Positions 7,489-16,065 of a stretch of 18,170 nt of DNA are shown in pieces. This DNA is from VFZP01 sp043730365. Its GTDB lineage: Bacteria; Acidobacteriota; Terriglobia; Bryobacterales; Bryobacteraceae. The stretch spans positions 1-18,170 of the forward strand of contig JAYTKJ010000386.1 of the NCBI GenBank assembly GCA_043730365.1. The letters run 5' to 3'. Both the position numbers and the translations under genes were made by a program. The stretch's first letter is position 1; every line of letters starts with the position of its first letter. The notes under the pieces were generated by a model. The model did no database searches, was not told where the DNA came from, and saw only the letters and a list, made by a program, of their open reading frames with translations.

Positions 7489-9024
7489 TCACTTCGGCGA
7501 TTCGGGAGACGCGGGCGCGACTACGGGCAGCTGGTAGCTATCGACGATCTTAGGCCGTTCGCCCGCCGTCGAAATGCCCGCCGCCAGCATCAGCTTACTA
7601 ATGGCTTCGATAGTTGGCGCATCGGGACGCGGGAGACGGCTGATGAAACCTTCGGCGATGAATAGTGGCGTGCCGCCGGCTTTGTTGGGATTCTTCCAGA
7701 TTTGCGGGTTGGCCCCGCGCTCAGCCAGCAGCTTTACAACCAGCGGGCAGATGTTATAGGCGGCTCCGTGCATCGCCGTATCGCCATTTTTGTCGACGGT
7801 GTTGATGTCAGCGCCGAGTTCGAGCAGCATCTTCACAGCTTCTATCGCTTCGCTCTCCTCGCCCGCCTCCTCCTGTGGCTCGTTCGTGCCGACACCGGCT
7901 GCGGCCAGCAGCGGGGTGGTGTTGTCGAAGTTCGGCAGGAGAGGATCAGCGCCCAATTGAAGGAGCAGCCGCATCAGTGGAACGTCGCCACGATCGGCGG
8001 CAAACAGCAGCGGCGTCGCCCCTTGAGTCCCGACGCTCGACGAGGTGGCGGGCTGCTTGGGGGTGCCCTTTGGCAGGCGAAAATTGACCTGCGCGCCTCG
8101 CTTCACGATTTCGCGCACGAAGTCAGCGCTAGAGAGGCGGCCCGACCCGATGGGAACCGCCGGATCACTGCCGTCGCTCGAGTCCGGCTTTCGCACCCCC
8201 GCGATCATGTGGAGTGGAGTGAATCCTGTGCGCACATCGTTCGGATCGGCGCCCGCGTCGATCAGCGCAATCGCCAGCTCGAAGTGGCCGTTCTGGACCG
8301 CGAGCATCAAGGGACTTGTGGCCGGTGCTTTCATCGCGCCCCGGCGCAGCGGGACTGAACGTTCTATCATCCCATTCACGTCGGCGCCCGCGGCGAGCAG
8401 CGCGCGCACGGTGTCCAGGTGGCCGCCGCGCACGGCAAAGAAAAACGCCTTGAAGCCGGAGTCGACGGTCGCGTTGATGTCGCCTCCAGCCTCGATCAGC
8501 GCGCGAACGACGGCGGTGTGCCCCTCGGCCGCCGCCCACATCAGGGCCGTCTGGCCGAGCCGCTCACGTGACTTGGGGTGGGCGCCGCGCGCGAGCAGCG
8601 CCTTCACCGCCTCGACATTCCCGGAGCGCGCAGCCAACATGAGGACGGATTCCCCGCCTTTCATCGTGGCGTTTGCGTCGGCTCCAGCCTGCAAGAGCAA
8701 CTTCACAATGGCAGCGTTGCCGTTGGTGCATGCCGGGGCCAGCGGCGGCACGGCATAGCGATTCACCGCGTTTACGTTGGCGCCCGCTTGCACGAGCAAG
8801 GCGGCAGTCTCGACATCATCGTGATACACGGCCCAGTGCAACGCAGTGGTCCCATCGACTTGGGCGGCGTTCGCGCCGGTGCCCGTCGCGATGAGCTTGC
8901 CGACCGTGGCCTTGTCGCGTAGTTCGGCGGCGTCAGCGAGTAAGGCGCGCTCCGCCGCCGCCACGGCTGGGGCCGCCAGGCTCGCGCCCAGCAGCAGATG
9001 TCCAATTGTTTTTCGCCAGCGCAT
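7489..9024 (-). CDS. Exported ankyrin-repeat protein, last gene of the minus-strand module
   Basis: A 511-residue protein made almost wholly of ankyrin repeats. The start at 9024 is favoured over longer frames because AGAAGGA (9030-9036) lies 5 nt upstream and the product opens with a signal peptide (MRWRKTIGHLLLGASLAAPA). I count 11-12 repeats, e.g. TTALHWAVYHDDVETAALLV, QTALMWAAAEGHTAVVRALI and GDTAMHGAAYNICPLVVKLL. Spacers of about 15-35 residues interrupt the repeats near the middle (around 'KPDSSDGSDPAVPIGSG' and 'GTPKQPATSSSVG'). The C-terminus ends in a Pro/Ala/Ser-rich tail (VVAPASPESPK). Ankyrin repeats bind proteins, so it may be a periplasmic or surface scaffold. It begins 10 nt after the DUF1552 gene, with its Shine-Dalgarno sequence overlapping that gene's stop codon, so co-translation is likely. 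Its binding partner is unknown. Confidence 0.9.
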   Translation of the reverse strand: MRWRKTIGHLLLGASLAAPAVAAAERALLADAAELRDKATVGKLIATGTGANAAQVDGTTALHWAVYHDDVETAALLVQAGANVNAVNRYAVPPLAPACTNGNAAIVKLLLQAGADANATMKGGESVLMLAARSGNVEAVKALLARGAHPKSRERLGQTALMWAAAEGHTAVVRALIEAGGDINATVDSGFKAFFFAVRGGHLDTVRALLAAGADVNGMIERSVPLRRGAMKAPATSPLMLAVQNGHFELAIALIDAGADPNDVRTGFTPLHMIAGVRKPDSSDGSDPAVPIGSGRLSSADFVREIVKRGAQVNFRLPKGTPKQPATSSSVGTQGATPLLFAADRGDVPLMRLLLQLGADPLLPNFDNTTPLLAAAGVGTNEPQEEAGEESEAIEAVKMLLELGADINTVDKNGDTAMHGAAYNICPLVVKLLAERGANPQIWKNPNKAGGTPLFIAEGFISRLPRPDAPTIEAISKLMLAAGISTAGERPKIVDSYQLPVVAPASPESPK

Positions 9025-9029
9025 GCGAG

Positions 9030-9036
9030 TCCTTCT
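9030..9036 (-). promoter_or_regulatory. Ribosome binding site of the ankyrin gene, overlapping the upstream stop
   Basis: AGAAGGA on the minus strand, 5 nt before the ATG at 9024, overlaps the TAG stop (9037-9035) of the DUF1552 gene. It decides the ankyrin start and points to translational coupling. Confidence 0.75.
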
Positions 9037-10381
9037 AAGCCACATCAATTTGCTCGAAGAGGCCTTCGATTTTTCCGGTGCTGTCCACAAATGAATCCAG
9101 CTGAATCCCAACGCGATCGAGCAGCGTCAAGTGGAGGTTGGCCAGGTTCACTGCCTTCTCATGCCTGATGTGCCGGCCGCCCTTCAGTCCTGTGGCGGCG
9201 CCACCTGCGACCAGAATGGGAAGATTTTCGTGATCGTGAAGGCTAGGATTGCCCATGCCGCTGCCGTACAAGTAGACCGAGTGATCGAGGAGCGAGCCGT
9301 CACCATCAGGAGTGGTCTTCATGCGCTGGAGGAACTCTGAAAACAGCGAAACATGGTGGGTATTGATCTTGGCTATCTTCGCCACCTTGGCTGGATCGTT
9401 GCCGTGATGACTGGTGGGATGGTGCGGGTCTGCGACGCCGATCTCCGGATACGTGCGATTGCTCTGCTCGCGGGTGAGCTGGAAGGTGATGACGCGCGTG
9501 ATATCCGCCTGAAAGGCCAGGATCTGCAGGTCGAACATAAGCTTGGCGTGGTCGGCGAACGCCGCCGGAACACCTACCGGCCGATCGAGATCGGGCATCT
9601 TATTGCCCGTCACCGCTTGCTCGGCACGCTCGATCTCACGCTCTACTTGGCGGACACTGTCGAGGTACTGATCCAAGCGCACGCGATCGGGAGCGCCCAC
9701 ACGCTGCTTGATGCTGGCGATTTCCTTGGTGAACGAATCAAGCAGGCTGGTCCGGTTGCGCAGCGCGGCGCGGCGTGCGTCCGCATTGCCACCCTCGCCG
9801 AACAGGCGCTCGAAGACGACGCGCGGATGCGCCTCGGACGGAAGCGGGGTCGTCGGCGACGACCATGAGAGGCAATTCTGATAGACGCACGCGTAACCGT
9901 TGTTGCAGACGCCGGCCAGCGGGTTGAGATCCATGGCGAGTTGGAGCGAGGCCAATTGCGTCTCGCGGCCCATCTGCTTGGCCGCGATCTGGTCGACAGT
10001 CGTGCCCGAAAAATAATCCGAGCTCTCGGTGTGTTTGGCGCTGGCCGCGCTCAGAAACGCCGAGTTGGATGTGTCATGAGTCCCCGGGTAGGCATTCTGC
10101 AGCCGCATATTGGTGACCACGGTCACCTGATCTTTGACCGGCTGGAGCGGGGCAAGGATGGGCGACAGCTCACTGAGCGTCCCCTGGCCGGGTGGGGTCC
10201 ATCGCGAATGATCGCAACCCATCGGAACGAACACGAAACCGAGCCTCCGAACCGGCTTGGCAGGGGTCTGAGCCCATGCCGTGGCGGCGGGAATCATCGC
10301 GTCAAGGAGAGGGAGGGCCAGAGCAGCCTGCGCGCTTCTCAGGAACGTTCGTCGGGGAATCGCCTTTTTAGTCAAAAACAT
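9035..10381 (-). CDS. DUF1552 (HXXSHH family, PF07586) exported protein, minus-strand module
   Basis: A 448-residue protein. The N-terminus has a twin-arginine type signal (PRRTFLRSAQAALALPLLDA), suggesting export of a folded, perhaps metal-bound, protein. The family-naming motif is intact: H321-P-T-S-H325-H326, followed by more histidines (INTHHVSLFSEF, LHDHENLP) that could ligate metal. Near the C-terminus, YLYGSGMGN and the conserved His-rich strand match the usual domain layout and length. AAAAGGA (10389-10395) sits 7 nt before the ATG. The function of DUF1552 is unknown; it is regularly encoded next to PSCyt/DUF1592 proteins, as here, where the DUF1592 gene ends 27 nt upstream. I infer that the pair work together in the envelope. 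Confidence 0.92.
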   Translation of the reverse strand: MFLTKKAIPRRTFLRSAQAALALPLLDAMIPAATAWAQTPAKPVRRLGFVFVPMGCDHSRWTPPGQGTLSELSPILAPLQPVKDQVTVVTNMRLQNAYPGTHDTSNSAFLSAASAKHTESSDYFSGTTVDQIAAKQMGRETQLASLQLAMDLNPLAGVCNNGYACVYQNCLSWSSPTTPLPSEAHPRVVFERLFGEGGNADARRAALRNRTSLLDSFTKEIASIKQRVGAPDRVRLDQYLDSVRQVEREIERAEQAVTGNKMPDLDRPVGVPAAFADHAKLMFDLQILAFQADITRVITFQLTREQSNRTYPEIGVADPHHPTSHHGNDPAKVAKIAKINTHHVSLFSEFLQRMKTTPDGDGSLLDHSVYLYGSGMGNPSLHDHENLPILVAGGAATGLKGGRHIRHEKAVNLANLHLTLLDRVGIQLDSFVDSTGKIEGLFEQIDVA

Positions 10382-10408
10382 TGCGTAATCCTTTTAGTTG
10401 GCGCTCAC

Positions 10409-12814
10409 TTAGTTGCCGGGGCTCTTCTGCCGGGCGACCGCAGTCATTTCCGCGCGCCGCATCTGAAACGGAACACTCCTCAAGATTCCGAGAATGAGCG
10501 ACGAGAACCGATATCCGTCCTTCTCCGAGTCGCCGACGATCTTGCGAACGGCCGGCGCGTCATAGTACTCGACTCCCCGTCCCAGGGCGAACGTCAGCAG
10601 GTTCTCGGTCAGAGTTGTGACAAACAGTTCGGGACGGCGAAGCAGCGCTTCTTCGAGTCCATCGATCCCGCGGAACTCCTTGTCGCCGGGCAAAGCTCCT
10701 GACGCATCGACGGGCTGCTCTTCTACCTCTATGTCTCGCCACTGCCCCACCGCGTTGAAGTTCTCGAGCGAAAACCCCACCGGATCAATCGTCCTATGAC
10801 AACTCGCGCAGGCGGCGTTGCTGCGATGCGCAGCGAGGCGCTCGCGCATCGGAAGATTGGCGGCCATCGTGCTCTCGTCGAGGGCCGGAACGTTCGGCGG
10901 GGGGGACGGCGGCGGCGCGCCTAGGATGTTGCGCAGCACCAACACTCCGCGAAGGACTGGCGAGGTCCGGGTTGCGTACGACGTGACTGACAACACACTG
11001 CCCTGCCGCAGGAGGCCGCCGCGTCTGCTGGCAGGGGTCAGCGTTACGCGGCGGAGGCGGCTTCCGTAGACGTTGGGAATTGAGTAGTGCTTCGCCAGTC
11101 GTTCATTGAGAAACGTGTAGTCCGCCTTGATGAAAGTGCGCACGCTGCGATCCTCGCGCACCACACTGTCGAAGAAGAGCTCGGTTTCCTGCCGGAGCGC
11201 TTGCCGCAGGTTGTCGTCGAAGTCCCGGAAAAGATTGCCGCTGGGAGTAACGGCGTCGATATTGCGCAGCCGCAGCCACTGTCCCGCGAAATTCGTCGCG
11301 AGATTGAACGATCGGCGATCGGCGAGCATTCTGCGCGCCTGCCTCTCGAGCTCTCCGGGCTGACTTAGCTTGCCCCGTACGGCTGCGTCGAGTAACTCAT
11401 CATCTGGGATGCTGCTCCACAGGAAAAATGACAGGCGCGATGCCAGATCGAGATCGCTGACCCGGTAGACACCGCTCGCCGCTACTTTCGTTGGATCGCT
11501 TTCCACGCGGAACAGAAACTCCGGGTTGGTGAGCACCGCGGTTACGGCCGCGGTGATTCCCGCGTCGAAATCGCCTCCGTCGCGCCCTTGGCGATAGAAG
11601 GCCATCGGCTTGTCCACGTCGGCTTTGTCGATCGGCCGTCGATAAGCGCGCCGCGTCAGTGCGGACAGAATCGTGCCTGCGCACTTTTCTTCCTCTGCCT
11701 TGTCCGATCCGCTTGGCCGGCACACAAATAATCGGCGGCGGCTCGGTGTATCCCCCGCGCCCTTGGCCGCATAGGGTCCGGTCACCGAAATCTGGTCAAT
11801 GGCGGGAGCCGTGCGCGGATGCCGCCGGTCGTTGAAACGAGATTCGGTAGGCTGCCTGGCGGTCTCGATCAACGAAGAGCCATCCTTGACAAATGTGACG
11901 GCGATATTGTGCGGACCGGCCTTCACGGCGATGCGCGCTTTCAAGATCTTTTCGTTCAGCGTGTCGCCGCCAATGGCTGCCCTCGAGACCGTGAAGGTCT
12001 GGACCGGTTCCCGGTCGAGCAGCACCAGCATCTCGTGAGAACGGGCCTCGCGCAAACCGCTGACGACTCCCGCCAGATCGCGCATCAGCGAAATCTGGAT
12101 CTCATACTCGCCGTCCTGGGCAAACGTATAGGACCTCGACACGCCCCCGCGCGTGCCAATCGGCAGCCCAGACAAATGATCTTCCTGGGTGAGATCGGCG
12201 GGCAGACCAATGGTGTCGCTCTGCAGAGAGAATTGCGTGCTCCCGACCGCCAGGCGGCTTATCTTCTGGGCGGCCGAGATGTAGCGATTCAAGAGCGTCG
12301 CCGACAGGTCTCCTACGTTGACGTTGTCGAAGCCATGACCGCTCTCATCGGCTGGCAAAAGCGAGGCGGCGTCGATGTCAAGCGCCAGCAGGTCGCGGAT
12401 CGCGTTCTGATACTCGGTTCGATTCAGACGGCGCAGCGCTTCGGTGCGGCCAGGATTCGGCTTGGCGGCCGATGCGGCATCGAGCGATGTTTCCATCCAC
12501 GTCAATATGGCGCGGCGATCAACCTCAGAAGGCTGCGGCATGTTGGGAGGCGGCATGACGCCGGTGCGCAGCTTGCGCGCCATTTTCTCCCATAGTTCGG
12601 GCTGTGCACCCGGCCTGGACAATTCGGCCTGGGCCAAACTCAGGCCGCCACTTTTCAGGCGATCGTTATGGCACGTTGCGCAATAGCGATCCAGGAAGGC
12701 CGCAATACTCTGTTGTGCCGATACCTTCACCGGCACAGACACGAGCAGCGTCAAAGCAGCCAGTCCGGCAAAGCCAGCTCTCATCGCTCCGGGGAACGAC
12801 ACCGGCTCCATCAT
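10409..12814 (-). CDS. PSCyt1/DUF1587/DUF1592/DUF1588/DUF1585 multidomain c-type cytochrome protein (801 aa)
   Basis: First gene of the minus-strand module; GGGAGGG (12821-12827) lies 6 nt before the ATG. A Sec signal peptide covers residues 11-34 (MRAGFAGLAALTLLVSVPV...). The first haem-binding CxxCH is C45-A-T-C-H49 (planctomycete cytochrome C domain). DUF1587 lies at about 128-192 (LNRTEYQNAIRDLLALDIDA), then a beta-rich middle part at about 220-350 (YTFAQDGEYEIQISL), DUF1595 around 385-445 (RRAYRRPIDKADVDK), and DUF1592 from about 450 (DLDLASRLSFFLWSS). DUF1588 starts near 600 and holds the second CxxCH at C669-A-S-C-H673. DUF1585 is at about 715-790. The two CxxCH motifs imply covalent haem, hence a periplasmic redox role, but the substrate is unknown. 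It is followed by DUF1552 and ankyrin genes on the same strand. Confidence 0.9.
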   Translation of the reverse strand: MMEPVSFPGAMRAGFAGLAALTLLVSVPVKVSAQQSIAAFLDRYCATCHNDRLKSGGLSLAQAELSRPGAQPELWEKMARKLRTGVMPPPNMPQPSEVDRRAILTWMETSLDAASAAKPNPGRTEALRRLNRTEYQNAIRDLLALDIDAASLLPADESGHGFDNVNVGDLSATLLNRYISAAQKISRLAVGSTQFSLQSDTIGLPADLTQEDHLSGLPIGTRGGVSRSYTFAQDGEYEIQISLMRDLAGVVSGLREARSHEMLVLLDREPVQTFTVSRAAIGGDTLNEKILKARIAVKAGPHNIAVTFVKDGSSLIETARQPTESRFNDRRHPRTAPAIDQISVTGPYAAKGAGDTPSRRRLFVCRPSGSDKAEEEKCAGTILSALTRRAYRRPIDKADVDKPMAFYRQGRDGGDFDAGITAAVTAVLTNPEFLFRVESDPTKVAASGVYRVSDLDLASRLSFFLWSSIPDDELLDAAVRGKLSQPGELERQARRMLADRRSFNLATNFAGQWLRLRNIDAVTPSGNLFRDFDDNLRQALRQETELFFDSVVREDRSVRTFIKADYTFLNERLAKHYSIPNVYGSRLRRVTLTPASRRGGLLRQGSVLSVTSYATRTSPVLRGVLVLRNILGAPPPSPPPNVPALDESTMAANLPMRERLAAHRSNAACASCHRTIDPVGFSLENFNAVGQWRDIEVEEQPVDASGALPGDKEFRGIDGLEEALLRRPELFVTTLTENLLTFALGRGVEYYDAPAVRKIVGDSEKDGYRFSSLILGILRSVPFQMRRAEMTAVARQKSPGN

Positions 12815-12887
12815 CTGCGGCCCTCCCAGTAAAACTGACCCATCAGCTTTTGTATTCTACTACCGACCCGGCTTCGACAACGCCGGC

Positions 12888-12926
12888 GGCTCCTCATAGC
12901 GGGTGGAGCCCAAACAGGCCACCCGC
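12888..12926. repeat. Two overlapping, mutually exclusive inverted repeats
   Basis: GGCTCC (12888-12893) can pair with GGAGCC (12905-12910). GCGGGTGG (12899-12906) pairs perfectly with CCACCCGC (12919-12926) across a 12-nt loop. The two hairpins share bases 12905-12906, so only one can form at a time. Neither is followed by a T-run on either strand, so they are not ordinary terminators. Confidence 0.45.
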
Positions 12927-13057
12927 GCTGTCGTGGCTAGCCGTTTGTCCAGAATCGCTGCGTATCTCCAGAATATCGCAACACCCCACTATATGATGCA
13001 CATTCGCGATTCGAAGGCGCGGGCCAGCAAGCGGAATGGGCAGGACACTACTTACAG

Positions 13058-13086
13058 TTGACGCCACATCGCCGCTGTCCGACAAT
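13058..13086 (+). promoter_or_regulatory. Candidate sigma-70-like promoter for the plus-strand module
   Basis: TTGACG (13058-13063, five of six to TTGACA) is separated by exactly 17 nt from GACAAT (13081-13086, four of six to TATAAT). Transcription would start near 13093, giving a very short leader before the ATG at 13105. This is pattern matching only. Confidence 0.35.
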
Positions 13087-13104
13087 CGAGTCTGGCACCG
13101 GGCA

Positions 13105-16062
13105 ATGCGAAGCTTCTTCTTAATCCTGACGGCGACGGCGATTCTCAGCGTCGTCGCGCGCGGCCAAGGGGATGTGCGCGGCGAATTGGAGGGCCAGTTT
13201 ACCCGGACCGTCCGGCCTTTCCTCGCAACATATTGCATCAGCTGTCACGGCTCGCGGCAGCCTGCGGCGCAAATGGATCTGAGCGGATTCACAACGATGG
13301 CAGCCTTACTGCAGGACGGTCGTCGTTGGAGCCAAATCCTGGAGCGCGTCGAAGCGCAGGAGATGCCGCCCAAGGGAGCTGCGCGGCATCCGGCGACGCT
13401 CGAGCGGCGCTCCGCCGTCGATTGGTTCCATCGCGTCCGCGAGAACGAAATGCGCCGCAATGCCGGCGACCCGGGCGTCGTACTGGCGCGGCGGCTCAGC
13501 AGTGCCGAGTACAACTACACGATCCGCGATCTGACAGGCGCTGACATCCGCCCGGCCCGCGAGTTTCCTGTCGATCCGGCCAATACCTCGGGCTTTGACA
13601 ACTCCGGCGAAACCCTGACGATGTCGCCAACCCTCCTGAAAAAGTATCTGGCCGCTGCGCGTGAAGTGGCCAGCCACATGTACTTAAGGGAGAGCGGCTT
13701 TGCCTTCGCCCCGCATCCGATGCTAGTTGAAACCGACCGCGACAAGTTCGCCGTACATCAGATCATCGATTTTTATCACGCGCAGAACATCGACTATGCC
13801 GATTATTTTCAAGTCGCATGGCGCTTCCGGCATCGGGCGGCGCTCCGGCAGCCTAACGCCACGCTGGCCGGACTCGCGCGGCAAAACCGCGTCAGCGCCA
13901 AATATCTGGAGACAGTCTGGTCGACCTTAGAGCGCGTCGAAGCGGTTGGCCCGATGGTGAAGCTGCAAGCGATGTGGCGGGCCTTGCCCGCGCCACCGAA
14001 AGATTCGCGCGTCGGGTGTGAGGAGATGCGGGCCTACATCGCCAAGGTGCGTAGCAAGGTAGAGCCGCGGTTTATCAACATCACGGCGGGCCGCATCGGC
14101 GCGGCCTGGCAGCCGTTATTGATTTGGAAAAATACACAATACGCGACGCATCGCCGAAAGTTCGATCCCAGGCAGTTGCAGGTGGAGGGCGAGCCGCCGT
14201 TCAATCAGAGCGGCGTGGTCGAACCCGAATGGGAGAATGCGTTCGGTCCAGGTAAGACGATCCTGGTCGAGAACGCTCCCGGCGATTCGGATCTCTTCGT
14301 CCCGGCCGGTCAACGCGCGCGCTACGAAGCAGCGTGGAGCCGCTTTTGCAGCGTCTTTCCCGACATTTTCTACAAGGAATCGCGCGGTCGAAACTATTTC
14401 AAGACGGGCAAGGACGAAGGCCGCTATCTGAGTGCGGGCTTCCACAACGTCATGGGCTACTTCCGCGACGACCAACCGCTCTATGAGTTACTGCTGAACA
14501 AGGAGCAGCAAGCGGCCTTGGACGAAATGTGGCGAGCGATGGATTTCGTCGCTTCCATTAATATCCGCACCTACGTCGAATTCGCCAAACTGGGTACCCG
14601 TGGAACGCGGGACGATTTCAAAGACGGTGAGCCCGAGGTTCGAGAGATCGAGGTGGAGCAGATCATCTCGGAGGCGAAGCTCAGGAAGCTGGAAGCCGAA
14701 TACCTGGAAGTCGCCAAAGGTGCCAGTGACGTGGCGCTCGCAGCCGTCAAAGGCTTCTTCGACAAGGCCCACGAGAGCATCCGCTGGGTGAAGCAAGCCC
14801 GCCGCGACGCGCAGGCAAGTCACCTGCAGTCACTGTTCGATTTCGCCGCCCGCGCGTATCGGCGGCCGTTGTCGCCCGCGGATCGCGCCGATTTGCAGTC
14901 CTTCTATCGCGAGGCCCAGGAGCGCTACAAGCTTGACCATGAGGGGGCGATCCGCGAGGCGATCGTGCTGGTCTTGACGTCTCCGAAGTTCTCGTATCGC
15001 GTCGACCTGGTGGAGAACCGCGACGGCGGAATTCAGCCGCTATCGGATTTCGATCTGGCCAGCCGTCTCAGTTACTTCCTATGGTCAAGCCTGCCCGACA
15101 AGGAGTTGTTGCAGCACGCCGCGGCAGGCGACTTACACCAACCCGCAGTCATCAGAGCCCAGGCACGGCGGATGCTGCAAGACTCGCGCATCCGGGCGCT
15201 GGCGGTTGAATTCGGAGGCAACTGGCTGGGGTTTCGCGATTTCGAGCAGATCGGCACCGTGGACCGCGCGCGCTTTCCTTCCTTCAACGACGAATTGCGA
15301 GAGGCGATGTTCGAAGAGCCGATTCGCTTCCTCTTGGACGTGTTCCGTCGCAACCGTTCGATCCTCGACTTCCTTTATGCCCGCGACACGTTTGTGAATC
15401 CGACGCTGGCCCGTCACTACGGCATGCCGGCGGTGGGGAGCGAAGCGAACGTCTGGATTCGGGTCCCCGACGCTGGCCGCTACGACCGGGGCGGCCTCTT
15501 GCCCATGGCCGCATTTTTGACAAAGAACGCGCCGGGCTTGCGGACCAGTCCGGTGAAGCGTGGTTACTGGGTGGCCAAGAACATACTGGGCGACCAAATC
15601 CCACCGCCGCCCCCGTTGGTTCCCGAGTTGCCAGCCGACGAAGCCAAGATGGATCTGCCGCTACGCCAAATGCTGGAGCGGCACCGGGCCAACCCGAGTT
15701 GCGCGGCGTGTCATGCGCGCTTCGACTCTTTCGGATTGGCCTTCGAAGCGTTCGATCCCATCGGCAGACGTCGATCCAGCGATCTGGCTGGGCGCCAGGT
15801 GGATGCTCGGGCGGCATTCCCGGGAGGCGTCGAAGGAGAGGGATTGCAGGGAGTCCGGCAATTCATTCGCGGCCATCGCGAGGGCAATTTCGTGCGCGGC
15901 TTTGTTAGTAAGCTGCTCGCCTATGCCTTGGGCCGGAGCCTCGCGCTTTCGGACGACCTGCTGATTCAGGACGTGGGCCGCAAGCTGGGTAAGGACGGCT
16001 GCTGTTTTGAAACCGTAGTTGATAGCATCGTTACGAGCCGGCAGTTTCTCAACAAGAGGTAA
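13105..16062 (+). CDS. PSCyt1/DUF1587/DUF1592/DUF1588/DUF1585 multidomain c-type cytochrome protein (985 aa, long form)
   Basis: First gene of the plus-strand module. I chose the ATG at 13105 over 13036 because it opens into a signal peptide (MRSFFLILTATAILSVVARG). The first CxxCH is C44-I-S-C-H48, and DUF1587 lies at about 127-195 (RRLSSAEYNYTIRDLTGADI). Residues about 200-560 form a long middle region with no domain I can name; its composition is mixed alpha/beta with a charged helical stretch near 515-560. DUF1595 lies near 580 (RAYRRPLSPADRADL), DUF1592 from about 647 (DFDLASRLSYFLWSS), and DUF1588 from about 795 with the second CxxCH at C866-A-A-C-H870. DUF1585 is at about 900-985. It shares its domain order with the 801-residue divergent paralogue but has a different and longer middle part. 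The next gene starts 3 nt downstream. The role is an inferred envelope redox or haem protein. Confidence 0.9.
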   Translation: MRSFFLILTATAILSVVARGQGDVRGELEGQFTRTVRPFLATYCISCHGSRQPAAQMDLSGFTTMAALLQDGRRWSQILERVEAQEMPPKGAARHPATLERRSAVDWFHRVRENEMRRNAGDPGVVLARRLSSAEYNYTIRDLTGADIRPAREFPVDPANTSGFDNSGETLTMSPTLLKKYLAAAREVASHMYLRESGFAFAPHPMLVETDRDKFAVHQIIDFYHAQNIDYADYFQVAWRFRHRAALRQPNATLAGLARQNRVSAKYLETVWSTLERVEAVGPMVKLQAMWRALPAPPKDSRVGCEEMRAYIAKVRSKVEPRFINITAGRIGAAWQPLLIWKNTQYATHRRKFDPRQLQVEGEPPFNQSGVVEPEWENAFGPGKTILVENAPGDSDLFVPAGQRARYEAAWSRFCSVFPDIFYKESRGRNYFKTGKDEGRYLSAGFHNVMGYFRDDQPLYELLLNKEQQAALDEMWRAMDFVASINIRTYVEFAKLGTRGTRDDFKDGEPEVREIEVEQIISEAKLRKLEAEYLEVAKGASDVALAAVKGFFDKAHESIRWVKQARRDAQASHLQSLFDFAARAYRRPLSPADRADLQSFYREAQERYKLDHEGAIREAIVLVLTSPKFSYRVDLVENRDGGIQPLSDFDLASRLSYFLWSSLPDKELLQHAAAGDLHQPAVIRAQARRMLQDSRIRALAVEFGGNWLGFRDFEQIGTVDRARFPSFNDELREAMFEEPIRFLLDVFRRNRSILDFLYARDTFVNPTLARHYGMPAVGSEANVWIRVPDAGRYDRGGLLPMAAFLTKNAPGLRTSPVKRGYWVAKNILGDQIPPPPPLVPELPADEAKMDLPLRQMLERHRANPSCAACHARFDSFGLAFEAFDPIGRRRSSDLAGRQVDARAAFPGGVEGEGLQGVRQFIRGHREGNFVRGFVSKLLAYALGRSLALSDDLLIQDVGRKLGKDGCCFETVVDSIVTSRQFLNKR
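16055..16059 (+). promoter_or_regulatory. Ribosome binding site of the plus-strand DUF1552 gene
   Basis: AGAGG lies at the very end of the upstream gene, directly before its TAA stop (16060-16062) and 6 nt before the ATG at 16066. A second ATG follows at 16069. The placement implies coupled translation of the pair. Confidence 0.65.
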
Positions 16063-16065
16063 TCT

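Larger units (their letters stand above)
12815..13104. other. 290-bp divergent intergenic region shared by the two DUF1592/DUF1552 modules
   Basis: No gene is seen. Both modules are transcribed away from here, so it must hold both promoters unless they are read from elsewhere. It contains a pair of overlapping hairpin-forming repeats (12888-12926) and a candidate plus-strand promoter (13058-13086). On the minus strand a TAGAAT-like element lies near 12855, with only a poor -35 match (TTGTCG, spacer of 15). Confidence 0.6.

Noticed and set aside
7702..8758. Long plus-strand frames (218 and 237 codons) opposite the ankyrin gene
   Set aside because: The minus strand encodes regular ankyrin repeats throughout; the plus-strand products are repeat-derived shadows.
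12894..13238. A 114-codon minus-strand frame across the divergent intergenic region
   Set aside because: It overlaps the signal peptide and CxxCH region of the long DUF1592 gene, has no family resemblance, and lacks a supported start.
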